Source: Tetrastigma voinierianum
Taxonomy: Eukaryota; Streptophyta; Magnoliopsida; Vitales; Vitaceae
Direction: 5' to 3'
DNA length: 64,000 nucleotides
NCBI GenBank assembly: GCA_016808115.1
Contig: JAEQBH010000193.1
Span: 2,790,001-2,854,000 of the forward strand
Positions 57,822 through 64,000 of the stretch are shown piece after piece; positions within the stretch are counted from its first letter, which is position 1; each line of letters begins with the position of its first letter. A program made the translations under genes and the position numbers. The notes beneath the pieces are model-generated. The model ran no database searches. It saw nothing but the letters and a program-made list of their open reading frames with translations, and had not been told where the DNA came from.

Positions 57822-60760
57822 TGTGAAACCCGGGAAAAGCGTATTATATTTTTTTTTTCTGAAAATGAGCGAATTAGTGATTCTCATTTTTGTGACGGCA
57901 TAAACAAAAACCCTAGATTTTTTCTCTAGGACTCGATGACGAAACGGATCACGCCATTAGAATCATCTCAAGGAATCTAGTAGAACTAAACAAACCACGC
58001 CAAATTCCGAGATGTTTGATTTTTACGTATTTCAGGCCTGGACGCAGCTACAATCAGGGGTGACATCGTGGCACGAGTGCATGCCACATGGCACCGTGAT
58101 TTGGGAACACTTGGCACCTAAGGGCCAAGTGTCATACTCCTAGAATGCATGCAAATTAGTGGGAAGTAGTTTGGGTAGTAGGTACTTGGGTTTCGTAATG
58201 GTGACACTTGCCATGGCTCGTAATTATGTGTTAAGCACCATGAGAATTGGTCTGTAGAAGGGAAACTGAACTCGAAGGGGGTTCTTCTTCACTGTGAGAT
58301 CAAACGAGAGGAAGAGAGGAAAAATCATAAGCGAGAAGAGAAGGAAAGCAAAGGGAAACCAGAAAAAAAAAAAAAAAAAAAAAGAAGAAAGGAGGGAGAA
58401 AGGAGGAGGAGTCGTAAACTTCCATTGTCAGTTAGTCTGAGACTCCAAATTTGATCCCACACACTACAAGAGCAGGGATCTTTCCTCTTGGTTATTTCCT
58501 TGCTCGGGGCCAAGTGGTGGCATTTGGTTGAGTTTGCTATGTGATTGTTTGAATGAATAATATGTCGACTTCAGTGATGTCAGTCTATGCCGACTTTCTC
58601 GGGTTTGAAGACTGAATTTGGTGGATGTTGTACATGCAGAATTTTATGGCTTCATGCATGATTATGCGTAATTTATGGAATCGATGATCGATGAATAAAT
58701 ATGCACTGTGAAATATTAAATATGTAATTTTTCTCGGAATCGATGACCGATGAATGGGGTCATGCACTGTGGAATTGTAAGATCGAACTTCAGGATGCTT
58801 GTACATGCACTTTATAGGCTTCCATGGCTGATTAACATGCGTAATTTTCATGAACCGGAGGATCGATGAATAACATGCACTGTGAATATTAACATGCGTA
58901 ATTTTTTTCCGAATCGGCGACCGGCGAATAACATGCGTAATTGTGAATATTAATCTGTAATTGTGAATAGCTAACATGCGTAATTTTCTACGGAACTCGA
59001 TGACTCGATGAATAACATGCGTAATTGTGAATATTAACATGCGTAATTTTTCCCGAACCGATGATTGATGAATAAATATGCACTGTGAATATTAATTCGC
59101 ACTGTGAATATTAACATGCGTAATTTTTCATGGAACCGGCGATCAGGCGAATAAATATGCGTAATCGCGGAATATTAACATGCGTAATTTTTCCCGAACT
59201 GGTGACCGATGAATACCATGCATCAGAATATTAATTCAGAATTGTGAATATTAACATGCGTAATTTTCGCGGAACTCGATGGATCGATGAATAATATGCG
59301 AATTGTGAATATTAACATGCATAATTTTTCCCGAACCGATGACTGATGAATAACATGCGTAATTGTGAATATTAATTCGCACTGTGAATATTAACATGCA
59401 ATGAACTGAAGGATCGATGAATAACATGCAGAATTGTGAATATTAATTCAGAATTGGGAATATTAACATGCAGTAATTTTCATGAAATCAAGGACCGATG
59501 AATAAATATGCAGACTGGTTATTGAATATTGAATTTTCTGGAAACTACTACGGTTATCGCATACATTATGTGCTGTTTTTCTGGTTTTAAGATCAAAATC
59601 AAAGTTGGCTTGTTATTACTTGAATGAATGTCATGCGAATTTTCTCGAACTAACTGCTATGCATGCTTATGTGATACCGATTTGAATATGTGGAATATTA
59701 ACATGATCGCATGTATGTTAAATATATGAAATGTTTGGTGGTGCATTAGACATGAGTGTTCATAGCACACACATAGTGTAATTCTGCAGAATGTCCATGT
59801 AGAGGTCTTCATACATTGGTCATGGGTTTGAGAGAAGTGGCACAAATTGCATTGCATTGGTGTGCGGTAACACCACATTACATGAGAGTGTGTACATGGT
59901 ACTGATTTGCACCGTATTTGTGTTGAATCAGCAGGGGCTTCGGGAATGGGACTGTCAAATTCGAGTTCCATAAAGGTTAAACGAAATGAAAAATGAAATG
60001 TGTCGGGCGTAGTATAGGGGATAGATTTCCTCAGAAAAACTCAAACCCGGTTAGACAAAGCATATCCACTCTGAAAGCCCGAAAAATGTCTGAGGGTGTA
60101 AGAGACCATGGTGAGACTCTCGAAAAGTTCTGTGGCCCAAAAAGACACGAAACGATTAAATAAATATCACGTGACTACGAAGTCAGAGATGGAGTCAGAA
60201 TTGACTCGCATCGAGCTTCCTATTGGCACTTGGCGTTAGGGTGGTGGTCGGAGGTTGACCCGTACTTGGGCCATGTACAAAGGTCGCCTCATACATGCAT
60301 GTAGATTTTTTTCCATGATGTGATAAATATGTATGCATGATCGTTGTCAGTTTGACTGTGAAATGATCATTTACGTGCACCTAGGCAGGAAATAAATTTT
60401 TATAGATTTATCTCTACTCTGGCGTTAGCTCACCCCGTCGTGGACCCCCAGTACGTGATTGCGTACTGTGCAAACGACGCCCTTAGAGGCCTCTCTGATA
60501 CGGGATAATGAAGCGGGCGGATGTAGCATGATTCTTGTTTTGTATATATTAGAGCGGCTGGTTTTGTATGTTTTTGTATTAGGAGTGATGTAACTCTTAG
60601 GTCTATAAAAATGTATGGTCTTATAGCAGTATGAGCGAGTATGATGATGGGCCACTATTGGGCCATTTACTTTCATCTTATGGGTCTCATGATATGAGAC
60701 ACCACGGAGTTTCTCGCAGGTGTTGGTAGTCAATAGGACCCCGAGTTTTGAGGTGTCACA
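57822..60760 (+). repeat. Solo LTR (Tekay-like chromovirus) with perfect TSD
   Basis: Starts TGTGAAACCCGGG, ends GAGGTGTCACA, 2939 bp. The flanks are identical TTAAA (57817-57821 and 60761-60765). Near the 3' end GGCGTTAGCTCACCCCGTCG resembles the conserved 'TTAGCTCACCCC' block of Tekay-type LTRs, giving forward orientation. No internal domain or second LTR lies nearby, so this is a solo LTR formed by unequal recombination. A poly(A) tract is at 58363-58383. Confidence 0.85.
58610..59525 (+). repeat. Twelve-unit tandem array in the solo LTR
   Basis: Twelve imperfect units of about 60-90 bp, each with CGATGAATAACATGC, TGTGAATATTAACATGC and GTAATTTTTCCCGAACCGATGA. Long minus-strand frames here are repeat artefacts. 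Confidence 0.85.
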
Positions 60761-60765
60761 TTAAA

Positions 60766-62137
60766 TGCCCAACTTCCTAAACAAAAGCAGCAACACTAAG
60801 AACTTCTTAAAAAACAAAAACCCCAGAGAAAAATAACAAAAAATTCCATTCAAAATCAACACAGAAAATCAAGACGTATCAAACACTAAGCTTAAAAAAG
60901 AGAAGATCCATACTTCTGAACCCAAAAACCAAAGCTACAGTAGTACCATTACCCGATAAGAACAAAATTCCTGACAGGACAAGGTTATGAATCACGTGAA
61001 TAAAATATACAAGAAAATAAAGGAAAGAAAAACAAATCCTTTATAAAAGATAAAATACTTAATTTACACATTTATGGTCTTGCCATATTTCTTACTAAAT
61101 TCACTTCACTATAAATATCACTCAATTATTTTCCAAAAAAAAAAAAACAAAAGACCATAACTTGAATTTTAGAGAAACCTTTTTGGCAATGGAGAGATGA
61201 ATACAACTCAGAAAAAGCTGGAAGTTGGAAGGGAAAACAAATATGTGTTTCTCTGTTTGCCATAAAGGAAAACGAATCACGTATTTGGACCAGAAAAACC
61301 TATTTCCTCCATTTTCTCGACATCCAAACAGACAAGTAATCCACTAAGCTTTTTACTCCTTATAATTAGGAGAGTAGTTGAGTCCATTTTGTATTTAACT
61401 CCGAAGGGGAGTTGAAGAAAATTGAATAAAATTACAAGGTATTTTTTCTCATCATTTTTATCAGCTTTGACAACTAGACCTATCATAAAATAAAACAAAA
61501 AAAAGAAGATAAAAGTGTCTATCATCTAAGATGGATTTACTCTAAAATAATATTTTGAATATCCTTTTCAGGATTTTTTTTGAACACTTTTGCAATCCAC
61601 TTAAAAAATAATAATATTTGGTTAATTGTATTTGCAATCCAAAAGAAATCGGAATCCGGTTGTTTGGTTCTAGGTTCTAGTTCTATGAGATCGAACAAAA
61701 TTGAACTAAGACCTATAGTTCCCGGACAAGAGAAATGACCTGCCCGATTCTAAAAAATCGAAAGTTTGAATCAGCAAAAACAATCGATATATTGTGCCTA
61801 AATCAAACAATCATAAAAGCGACATATAATGAGATTGAGAGAATAAAACGTCGATGAATAAATTGCCTTAAACCATCACCATATCAACGGGAATCTGATT
61901 CGTGTATTTAAAAATCAGAATGCAAAGAAGAACATCAGAGGTAAATCTTTTCCTCCTCCAGCAACCATAATTATTTACTTTCCTCCATTTTCGACATCAA
62001 ACCAAACCCAGTAATCAAACATTCAAGAAAAATGTACCTTGTCAAACGTTGAGTTATCGTTCTTGCCTTGGTCGGGTGTTTTCACGCTCTTCGTAGAGGA
62101 GATTTTTTTTCATGTGGGGCTTGTCTTCCTTGAGACT
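60766..62137. other. Probable 5' flank of CACTA element 1 and spacer
   Basis: The sequence right of the solo LTR should continue the upstream part of element 1, but no CACTA end and no TAGCTACTA subterminal array was found. No gene recognised. Confidence 0.4.
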
Positions 62138-62450
62138 AGGTAGCATTTGTTTTTTTTATTTTTTTTAGTTTAATACTAAATAGTATTAAGTACTAAGTTA
62201 TTTTTTAAATAAAAAATTATTTCTATTAAATATTAATTAGTTTGTTTTTTATATACGAAAAATCAACATCTTAACATCTTAATCTATTAAAAATTTTATA
62301 TTATTTAATTTTATATTAATGAATTAAAATAAATAAAATTAGTTTTGAAATAAAAATAAGAATAATATATTGAATTCAACTTTTTTTAAAAAAACTATGT
62401 TTTTATTTTCTGATATTTTCTCCTTATTTTTTCCAAACAACATTCAAAAA
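62138..62450. other. AT-rich segment, possible MITE
   Basis: GTAGCATTTGTTTTTTTTAT on the left and the complement GAATGTTGTTTGGAAAAAA near 62440 may be weak inverted repeats. Support is thin. Confidence 0.25.
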
Positions 62451-62470
62451 AATTAATAAAACAAAATTGT

Positions 62471-62473
<3 letters not shown>

Positions 62474-62501
<28 letters not shown>
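62474..62501. repeat. (TA)n microsatellite
   Basis: About 14 TA units. Confidence 0.9.
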
Positions 62502-62504
<3 letters not shown>

Positions 62505-62698
62505 AAATATGTATATGAACGGATTTGCAGATATTATCAAATTTGTATGTTTTATGCCAATTTATTACATTATTTACATGGTTGGTTTTTAGTCATTTGT
62601 ATCTTTGATCTATCGATCTATTGCAAGTTTTAATCAATTATATTATTAGCATTGTGGCTCTTGCTTAATTTCAGTAATTTTGCAAATGATATTTTTCA

Positions 62699-62855
62699 GT
62701 GTTTTAAAAATCGGATCGAATCGATCAGTTCGATTGGTCGGACTATCGACCAGTTACCTTTTCGCTCCCGATTTCATTTGGTTTGACCATCGGTTCGGTT
62801 CCTAAGCCGTGATCGGTAACTTTCTTTGGTTGATCCAACGATTTTTAAAATATTG
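62699..62855. repeat. Palindromic interspersed repeat, copy 2
   Basis: Starts GTGTTTTAAAAATCGGATCG, the same 20 bases as 29421, and ends CGATTTTTAAAATATTG, which pairs with the start. About 157 bp. Confidence 0.55.
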
Positions 62856-62994
62856 ATATTTTCAAAATACCACCGAACATGTATGTGTATGTGAGACGGT
62901 CGAGTATTCTAAACTTAACTAGAGGTACTTTTAGTGCGACGATTTTGAATCCATGAGCCTAGGTTTTTTTTTGTTCTAACTTATCCAACTTAAA

Positions 62995-63420
62995 TGTTTG
63001 GCCCACATCGAGCCACGTATCCCTAATTTGCTCGGGTTTGTTTTCACTCCGAAACAATTTATTTCATCCCGATTGAAGCTCAAATTATTTTAAAATGAAA
63101 TTTACTTAAATTATTTTCCAAAAACAAGTTTTTTCTCAAAATCCTGCTTTTTGGTCTACTCAAGATTGCTGCCTCAAAATCGCGGGCATCTAGACTATTC
63201 TCAATTCGACAAAATTTGTTCGGGGTAACTAGATTTTCAGAGAATCCAATCTACTATAGCCCGTTTACTATCCAATATCTAAAATTTCATGTTTGCAATC
63301 TGTACTATTGCGACAATTTACCGTTTTACCTGCGAAGTAAATTCAAATTCAATTTTAATTTACATAACTTAAATATTTATAGTTTATAAAATTTATTATA
63401 AAAATGTAAACAACAACTTA
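62995..63420 (-). repeat. Fragment of the Tekay-like LTR family
   Basis: Shares with 56395-56680, in the same orientation: GCCCAC(A/T)TCG-GCCAC(G/A)T, CGAAACAATTTATTTC(A/G)TCCC, and a CGGGGTAACTAGATT / CGGTAACTAGATT block. The remainder of the LTR is absent. Confidence 0.55.
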
Positions 63421-63539
63421 CTAATTCTAATTACTTTATTAAGCTTTGATTTGTTATTAAAATAATTTAATATTTAAATTTTCCAAACACTTAAATATTA
63501 TATTTTTATAGTTGAATTTATCATTAATTAAATATTATT

Positions 63540-63765
63540 ATTTTTAGTATCGTGCACGAAATTCCTTAACCCGAATCGAATCAAAACCGAACCGAAAATA
63601 TCCGTGAACTCGAATATATCCGTTGACTGCTTGACTCATCCGAATCGAATCGGGTCCGAAAATTTTACGGAGCTGTATGGAGAACATGAGTTCTCCAAAA
63701 ACCGAGAACCGAACCGAACTGGTCCCAATCAGACAACCAAGAACCGAAACCGTAATTGATAATTT
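63540..63765. repeat. CCGAACCGAA-rich repeat
   Basis: Multiple CCGAA(T/C)CGAA and GAACCGAAACC motifs in 220 bp; similar in style to the GAATCGATC palindromic repeats but no full match. Non-coding. Confidence 0.4.
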
Positions 63766-63788
63766 ACTTTAAAATTTTATATAATAAC

Positions 63789-63789
63789 A

Positions 63790-63847
<58 letters not shown>
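63789..63847. repeat. (TAA)n microsatellite
   Basis: About 19 TAA units; a (TA)n tract follows at 63941-63963. Confidence 0.95.
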
Positions 63848-63848
<1 letters not shown>

Positions 63849-64000
63849 GTTTAAAATTATTTGTTATAAATGAAATTTAATAATATTTTGATAATTACTA
63901 TATAGGCAATTGAACAATTACTAATTGATTTACTTAATGATATATATATATATATATATATATCATATTTGTGTCATTGTGTGTATATAAATGTCTATTA

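Noticed and set aside
58460..58476. CACTACAAGAGCAGGG as the missing CACTA 1 end
   Set aside because: It lies inside the solo LTR bounded by perfect TTAAA duplicates and faces the wrong way for element 1.
58585..59040. 151-codon open frame on the minus strand
   Set aside because: It lies wholly in the 12-unit tandem array of the solo LTR and owes its openness to the repeat; the translation is a repeated peptide of no known family.

Overview
The window is nuclear DNA of a flowering plant, most likely a dicot, with an expanded transposon fraction. The case rests on one intron-containing Dof transcription-factor gene of the CYCLING DOF FACTOR (CDF) type, on plant-specific Ty1/copia, Ty3/gypsy (Athila-, Tat- and Tekay-like), CACTA and hAT elements, and on long (TA)n, (CT)n and (TG)n microsatellites. 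I cannot name the species from sequence alone.

Only one intact host gene is visible: a two-exon CDF-like gene on the + strand (exons 24241-24405 and 25553-26779, 463 residues). It sits in an AT-rich island (about 21.0-35.5 kb) holding small terminal-inverted-repeat elements, microsatellites and two diverged inverted copies of one AT-rich repeat, one on each side of the gene. Two G-boxes lie about 2.65 kb upstream of the start codon.

Left arm (1-20993): the 3' end of a copia element (1-665); a 2.65-kb Tat-like LTR element with a perfect target-site duplication (TSD, 708-3356) that keeps an antisense open reading frame and two tRNA-derived SINE-like inserts; a probable solo LTR (3604-5392); a hAT-type deletion derivative with a near-perfect 8-bp TSD (5731-6491); and a Tat-like element on the minus strand (6628-20993) into which a 9.1-kb Athila-like element (8500-17642) jumped, leaving a perfect TCTCT duplication.

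Right arm (35529-64000): a large CACTA (En/Spm) element read on the minus strand, with its TNP2 transposase gene (N-terminus at 57747, domains down to 48.35 kb) and a TnpA-like gene (47.3 to 36.66 kb). A second, non-autonomous CACTA (36903-46587) interrupts the TnpA-like frame, and the coding frame resumes on the other side. A copia element with matching LTRs and an ATTAC TSD (39510-44445) is nested inside that second CACTA. The TNP2 gene is split by Tekay-like LTR sequence (50980-56919), itself composite. A 2.94-kb solo LTR with a perfect TTAAA TSD (57822-60760) lies just upstream of the TNP2 start codon. Every element reading frame shows stops or frameshifts, so none looks able to make a complete product.

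I found no coding system outside known plant transposon families. The most informative content is the nesting order, the tandem and hairpin arrays inside LTRs, the large element with long inverted repeats at 30.2-33.1 kb, and a GC-rich block of unknown origin (13.0-15.0 kb) inside the Athila-like element.
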